Of a stretch of DNA of 64,000 nucleotides, positions 34,477-47,251 are shown in pieces. The notes below the pieces were generated by a model, which had not been told where the DNA came from, did no database searches, and was given only the letters and a program-made list of their open reading frames with translations. The translations under genes were made by a program, and so were the position numbers. The stretch is from assembly GCA_031763025.1 (NCBI GenBank), contig JASSKH010000009.1, forward strand, positions 7,597,805 to 7,661,804. The letters run 5' to 3'. The DNA is from Macrocystis pyrifera (lineage: Eukaryota > Sar > Phaeophyceae > Laminariales > Laminariaceae). Position 1 is the stretch's first letter, and every line of letters starts with the position of its first letter.

Positions 34477-37400
34477 ATGAAGGTGGGAACTTATATAATA
34501 AGGAGGGTCACACGGGGACGCGTATAACTATAGCAGTACTATTGGAAGCGTTGGAAGGTCTTTTGGGTACAGGTATCGATAGCCCAGTGAGTGCCGAGCT
34601 GTTGTTGCCTCAGATAATTGCCACAGCCTCGGCCGGACATTGCACATGGAACGCGTCTACATTCATTGATAGCGTCGTAAGTCTCTCCGACGCGGGTGTG
34701 CGCTGCGTACTACTGCAGTACGTGCTTGAAGAGAGGCCCGTGCCGCCCTTGTACTCGTATGTAGACATGTAAGTCTCTGAGCCTTTTGTGTTTCCGTCAG
34801 AAAATAATCTCATCAACAATAATACCTGCTATTATAGTATAGTAGCATATACCACGTACACGAACCACGCAAAGCGATATTTCGAAGACCCCCCTGCCAC
34901 CAAACGAGCGCGGCGTTGATGTTTTTGAATTCAACTTTTTTTCTCGGAGACCACGCGAGGGGGAGTACCGATGTCTCTCTCCACAGAAGCAGAACGTGGA
35001 AGGCAAGAAGACAGCGACTACAAGCATACACCGCAGTATTCTCGTTTAGACTACAGTAGTCCGAATCTCGTTTCTAAAGCTGGCACAGCAGTACAGTATA
35101 CTGTTTATAATTTTGTCAACACCCCCACTCTCCCCCCGGCGCTCCACAACATGCTCGTTTTGCCAAAACCATTGATTAATTCAATGAAGCACGATTGCCC
35201 TGTCCAGCGTGGCGTCCCATACACGTCATTTTCTCCCCATGATCATGAATGCACCACAGTGGGTCGCGTGTGCTTTATGTGCCTTGTGTTCCGCATGCGC
35301 AATCTTTTCCTGGAACTATTATGAACTACGACAGACTTTCGTCGGGTTGACTGCCCTGCTGGCGGCCTTTCCCCCTTGCCTCGGCACCGGGGACCTCAAC
35401 GAAGTCCAAGCAACACAGCCTCTGCTCAGCGGCAACGTGTGCAGGGTCCGGGATTCCCTCGACTTCCTAGACGTAAGTGCGCTGCTTTATCCTGGTTGAC
35501 ACTTGACTGGCAAGCTTGTCGATAGAAATTTCAGATTTAAATGGAGTACCTAGTTAGGATCAAACGACTGTAGTAGTCTCCACTGAGCTACCTGGTACAC
35601 AGTGTATACAGTATTAATAGTAGATGATATAGGCGGTCTACAGCCCAAGCACGTACGGGTATGTATAGAGAGTGCCGTGAGAGCACACGGCAGCTGTTGC
35701 AGCTGTATTATTATTGCGTTCCAAGTTTACCCCGGGTTCCACGTAAACTCGTTTTTGTTGTTTTTACGTACATCCGGCGTCATTTCATATGATGCCACTG
35801 CTGCTGTGATGTTGTGTTATATGCGTGGCTTGTGTGTGGTAAAATTTTCATTTCCCAGGGTGAACGTTGTCCTTGCCGGGTAATAAAACAAAATATATTC
35901 GTCCAATCCGGAGGATGGAAGCTTACTGTAGTGTTGCTTCATACAGATTTCCCATACTGCGCTTGCCGTTGTATTACTTCACAGCGAATCCCCAATCCAC
36001 TGCCAACGAAATGACACACGTATGTGATACTCAAGTATACTACCAGTACTGCATACTGTAGTACAAGACATGTTGTATGCACTGGTACAGCACAGTGCAC
36101 GATTCAGTTATTACTAGTAGTATCCTATTTCGACAAATTAAGGCTCGCGGCTTACTGTGATGTCAACGTTGATCATATGCTCTTAAAAAGCTATGTTGTT
36201 CTACTCGTACTTATATATGTACCGGCAGGATTCAGACTGGCGTTCCTCGCTTAGCACAAATGCTTACGTACTTATGTTAATTATCAAGTTGAAAGAAAAG
36301 CTCGCGGCCTGAAATTGTTAAGTAACAAATCCTCAGCAAAGGAATGTCGCCTACTGGAAAAACTCAGGGATGAATGGTTCGCGAACGGCCTCGCAGAAAC
36401 GGATGCGAGGTTCTCGGAGAACATGTGCTTTCTCTTAGAGGATTGGTAGCAGTCCCGAAATAGCTACCGAGGCGCTCCCATTTAAACATGCAAAACCTTT
36501 CCAGACCTCGCCTTTTGATGTCTTGTCACAAGGGCATGGTGCTAGTCCATCCTCAAGTGCAACCGCTTTTCTGCGGTGTATGACGGTCTCTATTGAGTGG
36601 GTGATGTTGAAGTTTCAACTATTGTTTTAGCACACACAGTCCTCCCGTCTTGCGGACAAGTTACTATTAATAGTACAGTAGTTGGAATTATACTGAAACA
36701 ATTGTGTCTGCACAGTGAAGACACGGTCACCTAAGCTAGCTGGCCACTGTAGTAACTTACAATGCCGATTTGTTCCTGCTGCACCATGCTTGACTGTGTC
36801 TACAGCCGGTGGCCCGCGCGACGGTGACCCTCAAGAAGCGCCTTGCCATAGCTCAGAACGAGTTCGCGGTGGGACCGACTTGCCACATCACCAATGGCGA
36901 CGAGAAAAATGTCCCGCTGTTCGCTGGGCAGTACCACAAGTCGCTTCCGCACGACAAGTTCGGACAGGCACGCGGTAGTGTGATATGAGTGTACTGTAGT
37001 GTACTGGATTACGAATATAGTAGTGCTGTAGGACGAACAGTGTTTTGAACATTGTTATGAACTCTGGCTGCATTATGACGAACTCTTGTCAATAAACATT
37101 GTTATATTGTTATGAACATGAACGTGGTTGTGAACGTTTCTGTCAAGATTTCTGATGTGTATGCCGTGGGCCGTGCCGGATATCCAAGCAAGCCACCTGT
37201 GCACAGATCCTCCACTAAGCTGTGAGGGGCGGATCCTTTAGTGGTACGTACGGTAGTACCCAAGTATTCGATAATTCGTTCGCGAATTTCTGCATTTAAG
37301 GTCCCCTTCTTCGACACATGTCACCGTCATCCGTCTAGGAAGTCCGTTGCAGCACTACGGGGACCATCGTGCTGGGCTCAAGTCGCAAATAGATAGCTGC

Positions 37401-39957
37401 TTACGTTGCACTTCAGATACCCTCACCCCTCCTTACCCCTTTAGCTTGGCGACGTCGCTCTTAAACACGCCTCTCACTGCGTAAACTATACAGCCAGGGT
37501 ACCGTTCATATTTGTTTGGTGGTTACCACGGCTGGCGGTAGATCGTTTTCGTGAGGGAAAACCTTTACTCCCTGCAGAGGGGATGATCGTATCACGTAGT
37601 GTGTATATAGTGAGGCACCCACGAGGCAGTTGCATAGTAAACCCATTACGGCCTTTGGATGTGGCCACACCAGGAAATGAATCAATTCATTGATGCTGTC
37701 ATCCATATGCAAGAAAATCCGCCTCTAAAGCGGTTCTTAGTAGGATGCAGCTCATTCTTCATGCGACTCGCCCGACACCCCACGGCGCTTCATGCTCACT
37801 GCACGTAACATCTACCTTGTCGGTGAAAACCCGACGTGCTCCGTCCCTGTATTGTAGGGATGCGAGCGTCTATGATCTGCGACTGCGGCCATGTATGACA
37901 ACAAGTACACCCCGCCTCCCTATCCCTTTAGGCTATGAATGACATGGCTCGTGATGGTGATGCTGTAATCATCATTGGACTGTACAGTACTAAGTTCGTT
38001 ACGTCCCTCCTTTGAAGTCCCTAACGGCGTAAGGATGAGGAACGAGGTTGGAAACCATAGGGGAACGCTGAGTTTATGCAGAAGGAAAACGAATCCTATA
38101 TCGATAAAATACCCCGTCACTTCTGCTATCAATCGTCTCGTACACCATTGAAGTACAGTACGTTACTGATACGCTTTCATCTACAGTAGTGCCGTCTCCG
38201 TCGAACGGGCAAAGTATCAAATGTGTTGTATGTATGAAATTCAGTGCAGTAAATTCGATGTCGTTCTCCTTTCGGTAGAATAAGACTACCGGCATACGAA
38301 TCAATCATGCGAACCCCTTTCAACCGCCTACTCCAGCACCTCCAGCCCCCTCAAAAGGAAAGCACCCCTATATATTGCTTTTGTTGTCGGCCGCGAACGG
38401 CGGTTCTATGTGCGCTTGTTACAACAGGTGGACCCGGCCGACTACCAGAAGTTGCTTGACTGCGTTTTTACGAGCGACATCAACGTGTGCGAGGAGGTGC
38501 CCTCTGGGGCCGCCGGACCTGGCGGGGCTAAGCTGACCAACCCGCTCGGCGGCACAGCGCACCAAGTTACTGGTGCCGACAGGTATTTACGAGCGTGCGC
38601 ACATGGGTCGATTTATTCACGCTTGCATGTTGATTGATCCCTAAAGGTATAGGTGCAGCTGGCACGGGAACGCGTGGCTGACTCCAGACATGACACGGAA
38701 CTCCTCTTATATTACATCCTCGCTGTAGAGTTGACTCGCCTCACATGCAGTAGAGGGTTCCACCTGACGAGTGGCATTGGTGGGCACACATTACCCCGAT
38801 ATCCCAATACCCTACTGCCGGAATCCCTTTCCAGCGTGGAACTCCCCAATCTACCATGGATCTTATATGTTGATTGTATCTGAGTACAATCAACATCCCC
38901 CCTACTCAATATACACGACCAAACTCATATCCCCCCTGCTCCTGTGCATGAACAATATTCCCCTTAGCTCTGTACATGAAAATGTACGACATCGCAGAGC
39001 CGATACATGTCAATAAAAATATCAACTCGAATCAATCTCAGAAAGTCAAAAATCCAATCTGTACCTTCAAAAATCAAATTCTTGAATCAACACTCAAATC
39101 CTCAAATCAGGATTCAAATACTCAAATCCCCTGCCTCTCTGTTGCAAACAAATGAAACTCTCGAAATCCAATACCAGGCAAAACGGCATTCTTTTCGGAT
39201 TCAGTCAGGTAAAACGGCATTTTCCGCGGAATTGGTCCGAAGATATTCAGTGGAATCTCGTCTACTTAGTACAGTGATCTCCGGGGCCCTCCCCTCGCCA
39301 AACGCTACTGGTGTCTACGGGCACACTATCATAATCATTCGTATTGTCTCCAGCGCGCACGCTCGAAAAGACCAACTTACGAATTCGGCGAGACTTCAAC
39401 TCCCGACCCACCCTAGGGAATTATATAGCACTACCTGCTAGACCACTCAGTCAGTACTGACTTTGAACAAAAGCACAAATTTTCAAGAACCAAAAAAATC
39501 AAACTCTCAATTTCCGAAATACTACCCAAACCTTCCAAATCAGAAAACATTTTCTATGGTCCGCACATGCCCCCAGGCGCTTCATAGTCTCTCTTCAATC
39601 TTATCCAAAAGATCTCCCTCTATTTCATGAGGAATTAATGCAAATCATATAAAATATCACATTAGTCCTACTCATCAAAACGATACACAATCAAGTTGAA
39701 AACGAAAATCACCACAGCAGTCAATCAACAAAGCCAAACGTGCCTGGTGCAGACGTAAGCCCTTGCCGGTGGCGCCTCGATTCCTTCTCTTTCCTCCTTT
39801 CTCTTGGGGCACAGCATCCCGACCAGATGATGATGCAGGCTCCTCCCCCGGTTGCCACGTTGCTGATGGGGGCGGTGCTGCTGCCTTTGGTGCTGCTGCT
39901 GCTGCTGAGGCTGCTGCTGCTGATATTGCGGCTGCTGCTGCTGATACTGTCGCTGGA

Positions 39958-39989
<32 letters not shown>

Positions 39990-42900
39990 CGCTGGGGCTG
40001 CTGCTGCTGCTGCTGCTGTTGCCCATCCTTGAGCCTCCCGCCTCTCCTGTTCCTCCTTCCCCCTCCTGGACCCGCACCTCCGCCACCGGCAGGCTGCGCA
40101 CCTCCGGCGTACAAGGCATGCTGATCTACCACTCCCTGCACGCCCAACGCCCTAGAAACCATCTCCTTCTCTACCTTGTCGTTAGCATACGCGTCACGGA
40201 TGATCTCATCGATCTCGGAACGGGGGATGGAAGGGCGGGAAAGAATGGACTTGCTTTGAATAGTATACGAAGATGAGAGGTTGGTAATAATGTGGCGGTT
40301 TACTTCCTCTGTACTCTTACCACATCCTAGCATCGCCAGCTCATCTGCTGCCTTGTCCACCCTTCCTAAGAACAGCCAGGGGTTTTCATCCTCGGCATCA
40401 AATTCCCTCCTCAATCTATGAGTTGCGGCTATCGTCTTCGGCATGTAATAGTCTTCCAACTCCTTCCAAGCACCACTCAGAGACATTGCCTTTTGCATTC
40501 TAAACTCAGCCATATCGTATCCTGTCATGGCCTCCATCATCAATCCATACACCAATCTCGCGTCCCTAATCTCCTGGGGGGAATGTCTGGAGGCTAATTC
40601 CTCCGGAGAAACCCTCATGTCACCCACCATAACTGGGTTTGCTGTGCTACTGAGTACATGCAAGCACCCAAGCGATGATAGGTATGCCAAAAACTCACTA
40701 CGCCACATGCTAAAGTGGGCCTCTACGTTATCGAACTTCGGGGGTCTCGACTGGGACAAACTTGGGCGGTACAAAGAAGGTAATGACATGCCTGATCGGG
40801 CCTCCAGCCCAGGTGTCGGCACCGTCGACGCTGCTTGTTGTCTTCCAGCAGTTCCTTCTCCTCTCGTCCCCCCACCGGCCCCCCCTTCCTTTCCTGCTCC
40901 TTGCGCGTCCCTCTCGGCGCGCAGTCTCTGCTCCTCCATCGTCCTTTCCAGGACCTCTATTTTCTTCCTCATCTCCTCTATGGTCTTTTCACTCTCCACG
41001 CTGGCTTCTTGACTGGGCATGTCCTCGAAACTAGGCATGACGAAGCAGGTTCCCACCTCTCTAGGTTGGCCTTGGCTACGCTTGCCAATAGAAGATCGCC
41101 GACTTCCACTAGTGTGTTGATTGATCCCTAAAGGTATAGGCGCAGCTGGCACGGGAACGCGTGGCTGACTCCAGACATGACACGGAACTCCTCTTATATT
41201 ACATCCTCGCTGTAGAGTTGATTCGCCTCACATGCAGTAGAGGGTTCCACCTGACGCGTGGCATTGGTGGGCACATATTACCCCGATAACCCGATACCCT
41301 ACTGCCGGAATCCCTTTCCAGCGTGGAACTCCCCAATCTACCATGGATCTTATATGTCGTGTATCTGAGTACAATCAACATTGCAACTCAGATAACTCTG
41401 CTTCTGAACGTATAAGGTACTGGATACAACGTCTGGACGATGCTGGCCTGATCGCAAGCGATGCGTGCAAACGCGCTGTCTGATTGTTACCACCGTTGTG
41501 GTGTGATGGACATGACGGTCAAGTTTGACTTTGGATATTCAACAGTGGGAGTTAAAATGTACCCCCCCCCCTCGTGTTCTTCAATCCATATCGCGCTAAT
41601 AGTTTAATCAAGTGCTGTTTTTGGTCCTACCTGCCTGACTGTCGATGCATATCCTCCGGCGTCCTGACCATCATTATCGGCAATCTGGTGATTCAACAGC
41701 GACAGTGTCTTCATCACCACGCCCGACAGCCTCCTCTCCGAAAGGCTGGTGAGCCGTCTTTGCTACTGATCTATAGTGACCGAGCATACTAATCGGGTAC
41801 TTGGGTGAAAAGCGGGCTTCGACCGTGCCTGGGTGTCAATTTTTGTGTTTGTCGCTGTTTATGAGTGCGCCTGCCGTACTGCCGAACTGTCATACGCCGT
41901 TGAATACATTATCGCTGTTTCTCCTCTCTTGCGTTGATGCGATACCACATGACCGTGTAGGCCGCCCAGCAGACAGAGGTCTACTGGATGGCCTTGACCA
42001 GGGACATCCCCTTCTCACAATACGGCAAAGACGGGCTCGTTCGAGTCGCCGCAGGTAAGCCACACCGCATAGACACGTAGCTCCTAGCTAGATATATTTT
42101 CGTAGAGACCGGAAGTGATCTTCATGAGTACGGAATCGATAATCACTGGATCACTCGCCATTCTACCACCAGTAAGCTTACACACATATCCTTCTCGAAA
42201 CAATCAACAGTGTACACATACCGCATAAACGACGAATCCTACGACAGGAATGCTGTATCACGCTTGGCCTAATATTCGTGTCTGACGGGACTCTTCAACT
42301 CAATATTTACCCCACATCGTCGGAACACCATTGTAGAGTTTTTCATCTCCATTCCAGTAGTTAGATACATTAAGGCTGTGGGATTGTTCATCTGACCAAA
42401 CTTGCATTGTTTGTCCAAGTCAGTGTTTGGGTGAAGCATGTACGTGTATCTCCTGAGATAAGCAGCCTCCGAACACGTGGGTGCATTCTTACCTTAGCAT
42501 ATGTCTAACCCTCAGCACTTTCCACGCTCCCCTCTCCGATGCTTGCTTGGAACTCGATCAGAGAACTTGCAGGCCCTACCTGACTTCACCGGGCTGAGCA
42601 TCCCCAGGAGCGCGGACGGAACGATCGACCCCGTCACCCAACTGTTCCGGACGGAATGGCCGGGTGTAACCACCGGTCCTGTGGTTTCTCAGTTCATGCT
42701 GTCGGACTTCCCGATTGATTCTATCGTGGTGCCGCCTAAGGCGGTCACCCTTTTCCCGGGGATGGACTACATGACGGCCTTCCAGCCGTGGCTCGATGTG
42801 CAGGTGGGCATATAGGTGTGGTGTGTATGCTGTATTGCTAGGTTTTAGACGGCTCAGAGTGACACGGCCCCTACCTTTCATTCACGCTGAGTGTGCGCTC

Positions 42901-45900
42901 GGAAGCATATATTCGGCTAGACTTGGGCAGCACCCTACACATGCGAAGTGTATGTGTGGGGTTTGTGTGGTTGGAGCTATATGGAAGGGTGGTTGTCAAG
43001 CGCCAACGTTCGGGGCACACCTGCATTTAGGCAGAACCCGCTATCACTTTCTCCTGGTATTCTGAAATCTAGCTAGAGGCCCTATTCTGTCTGCAGGTGC
43101 ATATTAGTTACACGAAAAAACAATATTTTTTCGCGCCACTGTTTCTGTACTTTTTGTTCTCTTGCTCTCTTTCGATGTATCATCTGAACGTTTCGTCTGC
43201 TGGTTTTTCTACGGAAACTGACAATACAGCTAACGCTTGCCCTTTCGGCAATATTGTCTCCGGTTCCAGAACGGTGCTTCCACCGTGGAGACTATATTCG
43301 TCGACCCCAATGAGCCGGTCTTCATCCGAAACGGCCGAGACTTGGCCAACCTCTCATTCACCGATCAGCTGTACACGGAGGCTTTCCGCGCGGCGCTCAT
43401 CTTGTTCACCCAAGGCGTGCTTGGGGGCTCTGTCGGCCCCTACACGGAATCCGAGCGTCAGCGGGGGTTTACTACCTTCGGCGAGTCGCACATTCTCACC
43501 CAGATGGCCTCGGCCAGCTCTGCCACGCGCCATGCGTGGTATGCTAAGGTGCGATCTACATGTATGCGGGGGAACACCGGGTCTCGTTTCCTTTCCCGTT
43601 TGTGTGCAACCGAAATGAATGTCCCTGTGGCGACGATGATGACTGGACCATGGGAGTATTGTATGTAGCGCCCAACCTGACTACGTAAGCTATTTCAGGT
43701 ACCATTACGGTTGCGGCAGCTACTGTAATGTGTGAGCGCTGTCAAACCTATGAACGGTATTTCCGCCTTGTGACTCTCCAATGATTCTTGAAGCCAAATA
43801 CATGTGGTTTGAGTGACATATAGTATACTGTATAGTGAACGCAGGAACCAGTTCACGGTTGTATCAATCGTTTACGGCCTCACCACGGCGGACAACGCAT
43901 GCTGCTGGGCACGTCGCCTGCTCCAGGGAGGAAGTAGTGCACGACCACGTCGTACGGTTTAAGATCCACCTGCTGTAATCCCGGCCGCATGCCGCCACGT
44001 TTGACAACTGTGAGCACTACAGTAGCACGACTTGCCATCTAATACATCTCCGAATAGCATTCACGATGATGTCGACTTATCTATGTCTCCCCCCGGCCCA
44101 CAACTCGTCATAAACAACACACCAGTGGCAAGTGCACCGCGTGCTGAGGCCCGAGGCGTACGGTGGCCTCCTGCACAACACGCTCGTGGGGGACGTCATC
44201 ACCCCGTTGCCGGAATCAATTCTGAAGAATACGGTCAGTATCGGACGGTGCATGTCTACACCGCTTGCGTAGAACGTTCGGCTGGAGGGATATACGACGT
44301 CGTTGTTGATAAACCTGGAGTGCTACGATCGCCTGAACTCGAAAATATTGAATACCTGCAGAACTCAGCTGCAGATACCTGACAAAAGGACCGAAACCGA
44401 TGTGGCCACCATGCGCGTACGGAAGGGAAGGGAGCAGATATGGTCATCGACCTACAGCGAAACGAACGTGCAATATGTCATGTCCGTCGGCACCTATTCG
44501 CTGTCAAATGTTTCGTTATCTGCAGCTGGCGAAAGGAGAGCAAATCATAAACACCCGTGAGCACTATCGCATGCACAATAGTTGCACTCTGCAGGGATGC
44601 TCGATGAGCAACTGATGGTGGGATACAGCCTACCACCGTTCCGTGGACGATCGCGCGTGGTGCCGCGCTGACGTGTTTCCTGTGTTGTTTGGAACGTACT
44701 ACCGATGGACGCTCGCAGGATCTTCTCTCCCGGGTGAAGAAGCACAATGCTAGACAAAACCCAGACGGCGAGAAGACCTTCCTGCTCCCCATGGCGGTCG
44801 CTGAGGGCTCTCCCACGCACCCTGCGTACCCTAGCGGGCATGCCATCAACCTCGGTGGCTACATCACCGCGCTTAAGTTAAGAGCGATCATACGCTGCTT
44901 GCGGTGGGCGATTCACTCCTTCTACCCACTTAAAACGATGAAACAAGACACATCAAGTGTGGTCTCATCACCAGTCCTATATGGTGTGAGAGCAGCGTAC
45001 ACGTATAGTATATCATGCAGCACGCGTGTCGTACATCTGCTGTGCTTGCGTTAGTGTCCGTGTGCTCCATCCATTATACGTCCTTCTCCGGCTGTGCCCG
45101 ATTTGCTTCGTATAGTCGATGCTGTAACAATAGTATCACTTCGTTTCGAAAATCTATGCCTTTGAAGCCCAAAGCACGCCATGAACCTGCTTGATTTGGG
45201 CCATGGCGATACAACAACATTTGGAAATCAATCGAGGATTCGTTCTCGAACCACGATACAGCTGCTATGCTAGGCTCTTGTAACGAAACAATTTCTACCC
45301 CACCACCGCTGGAAAGTTGCATCTATCCCGTGGCCTGAGGCGTGACCTCACCCATATCATTTGGCGAGTGCGTGTAGTATCTTAATCCAACGTTCCCCAA
45401 ATCCTTCTCGGCAGGCATTCGTCGGATTCGAGGCCGGGAAGAAGTGTTTCCCCAACCCCGTAGTCTCCAACGACGCGGGGACTGAGAGGGTTACGTTCGT
45501 GCCGACCGGAACGGAGTTCCTAGACAGGTGTATCGACGAAAATGGCAAGCTAACAAAGGGCCTCACCATCGAAGGAGAGCTCAACAAGGTGAGGAAACAA
45601 CAAAAAAAAACGGTTTCGAGAGCACAAGTGGGATGCGCGACAAGCAGGGGAGAGTTTTCTTTATTGGTCTGACAAAAAGGCGAAATATGGCCTGTTTCCC
45701 TGCCTGATCAGTCCATCAAATGGTTCGTTCATCTGAAGCACATATATTCGGCGTGTTGAGACCACTCCTTTCATCTGCGAGCTGATTCCGCCTGTCACTC
45801 GAGACTATTTCCCGGTGCGGGCACCCTTGGTGTTTAGTTTCATGCCGCAATAGCCCAAAGGAACCAATCAGGATTCTTCTCCTCTACAAGACCACTCGAT

Positions 45901-47251
45901 TGTTCTGCTCCATCTATGTCACATTTATGTGCAGATATTTCGTTCTACGAACTTGTCGGGAGCAACTCATTCGCCATCCGTTTGACGCCCCTGAAACTTG
46001 CATTTCATTAAAGCAATAGAGGCACTCCGATAGACTATAGGACCGCCTCCTTCCTTGATCTGATGCCTGCACGCGCCCCCGCCCGTATTGTATCTTGCGA
46101 CACCCCAGGTCGCCTCCAACGTGATCATCGGCAGGTCAATACTCGGTGTTCACTGGAGGATGGATGGCGTCTACGGGGCCCTCATGGGAGAGACTAGCGC
46201 AGTCCGTCGCTTGCAGCAGGTGCGTTGGAATTGAGTGTTGTGTCGCGAGTCTGAGCAGTACTATCGATCATGCCTCACGTAACACCATAGCGTGTGAGGA
46301 AAGCTACACAGCATCCAAAAGGTACTCGTTGGTTGATTGGTGTCTATGTACAGAGTCTTTGCCTCTTCTTTACAAGCATGTTCACTCTAGTAAGAGTCGT
46401 CTTTGTGCCCTACCACCATGCCACCCAAGGCTTGCGGTCTCGTTACCCAAACATCACCTTCAAATGACGCGTGAACACCCCGTCCGCCCTTTTGACCCAA
46501 CCTCCCTGCCCCATCGTCTCACTGACAGGAGCTGCCCGGACTTCCGGAGGCTCGCGTTGTTGATGGCGCTAGCAGCGACGATATCCCCCCGGCGACGTAC
46601 AAGTTCCGCCTTTACAGCGGCAAGCAGCTCGAGCTGTTCGGTTCCAACTTGTACAGGCTGGACGGTCAGCTCTGCAAGGGGAAATACACCGGGGACGACT
46701 TCTGCGACGTGAGTCGGTGTTGAATTCTGGCTATAGCATACAGCTGGTGCTACGTGTCGTGCTGTTCCAATATCTTGCGCTATACTGTGGTGGAGATACA
46801 CTACGTTCGTGATATGGCCGTGGCGTTTCGCTTTCGACTTACCGTTATGGTAAAAAAGTACTGTTTCTGTGCATCGTATATAATGATGTTTGGATCGAAC
46901 TCTCGACATCGTTGGTCTAAGCACCGACTTGTCCACGGTAGTCAACGCATATTCGCCTGTTGGACTGGCTCTGTCATGGTCGCTGGACGTATTTTCAGTT
47001 GCATGCTCGTTTCCACTACGATACCCAATCCTTGGGCCTTGACTGCAAGTTGTGTATGAACGCACTGTTGTACAGTTGTGGCGCTGACGAGCAGGCTTCC
47101 CTGTTCACGGTTTCCCTCCCCTGCTTTGATTCAACGCGTCTCTGGACACCGCCCTGCATCGAATATTCAGGTGGTAAACAAGGACAAGTTCGACACCTTC
47201 GAAGATATCATCGAGCACAGTGCCACGTTCTCTCTGCACACCAAGCTATGA
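34477..47251 (+). CDS. Vanadium-dependent haloperoxidase copy C (frame intact, splice donors damaged)
   Basis: Exons by homology to copy B: 34477-34482, 35335-35472, 36806-36967, 38428-38582, 41700-41748, 41961-42054, 42562-42803, 43270-43548, 44126-44233, 44719-44877, 45415-45588, 46109-46219, 46529-46708, 47171-47251 (TGA). Exon lengths and phases equal those of B, there is no internal stop, and all vanadate-site residues are kept. Two donors are altered. After exon 3 the intron starts GC (36968-36969) instead of GT, which can still work as a GC-AG intron. After exon 10, the PSGHA exon, AAG/GTAAGA has become AAG/TTAAGA at 44878. The nearest GT lies one base earlier and would shift the frame. 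Intron 4 is enlarged by a gag-only LTR element. The gene is probably impaired or dead unless an unusual splice is used; an assembly error is also possible. Confidence 0.8.
38628..38895 (-). repeat. Left LTR (3' LTR) of the gag-only element
   Basis: 268 bp, TGTTGATTGATCC to GTACAATCAACA. It contains an extra TTGATTG-like stretch near 38870 that the right LTR lacks, plus about seven substitutions. Confidence 0.9.
39385..39455 (-). other. tRNA-like remnant within the gag-only element
   Basis: On the minus strand an A-box-like TGGTCTAGCAGG (39434-39445) is followed by an arm that folds as CGGGA, a seven-base loop GTTGAAG, and TCTCG (39389-39405), like a T-arm. The acceptor stem does not pair and the loop departs from the usual TTCRANN. 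It may be a decayed tRNA or SINE head nested in the element. The evidence is weak. Confidence 0.25.
39725..41038 (-). CDS. gag: Gag protein of the non-autonomous Copia-like element
   Basis: 437 aa from the first ATG after the 5' LTR. The same frame stays open 38 codons further upstream, into the LTR, without an ATG. The N-terminus has a coiled-coil-like stretch rich in Glu, Lys and Arg (ESEKTIEEMRKKIEVLERTM). The centre has the capsid signature of Copia-type Gag (PKFDNVEAHFSMWRSEFLAY, and later a TNLSSSYT-like segment before ILSRPSI). The C-terminal third is Gly/Arg-rich (GPGGGRRNRRGG) and then a long glutamine tract encoded by CAG repeats, probably replacing the usual nucleic-acid-binding zinc knuckle, which is absent. 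No protease or polymerase follows. It would have to borrow those enzymes from an autonomous relative. Confidence 0.85.
41115..41380 (-). repeat. Right LTR (5' LTR) of the gag-only element
   Basis: 266 bp with the same 9 bp inverted ends as the left LTR, followed by the second TTGCA target copy. Just inside it on the minus strand comes CACTAGTGGAAGTCGG; a TGG starting six bases in could be the start of a displaced primer-binding site, but no tRNA match can be named. Confidence 0.9.

Larger units (their letters stand above)
38628..41380 (-). mobile_element. Non-autonomous Copia-like LTR element with gag only (TR-GAG-like), in intron 4 of copy C
   Basis: A 2753 bp element flanked by a 5 bp duplication TTGCA (38623-38627 and 41381-41385). 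Its LTRs (268 and 266 bp) have perfect 9 bp inverted ends, TGTTGATTG and CAATCAACA. The gag ORF is on the minus strand, so the right LTR is the 5' one and the element is antisense to the host gene. The internal 2219 bp code for Gag only; there is no protease, integrase or reverse transcriptase. Copies B and D show the empty site (TGCAACTCAGA near 16527, and TTGCAACTCAGA near 57693). The 5 bp duplication, TGTTG/CAACA ends and type of Gag point to a Copia relative. The LTRs differ at about 7 bases plus a 2 bp gap, so it is older than the Gypsy insertion. Confidence 0.88.

Noticed and set aside
34542-34772. 76-codon ORF (LEALEGLLGTGIDSPVSAE...) in copy C
   Set aside because: The same DNA in copies B and D has frame-breaking indels; it lies in intron 1 by the preferred model.
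39740-40276. Leu-rich 178-codon plus-strand ORF
   Set aside because: It is antisense to the Gag polyglutamine tract (CTG runs); not a gene.
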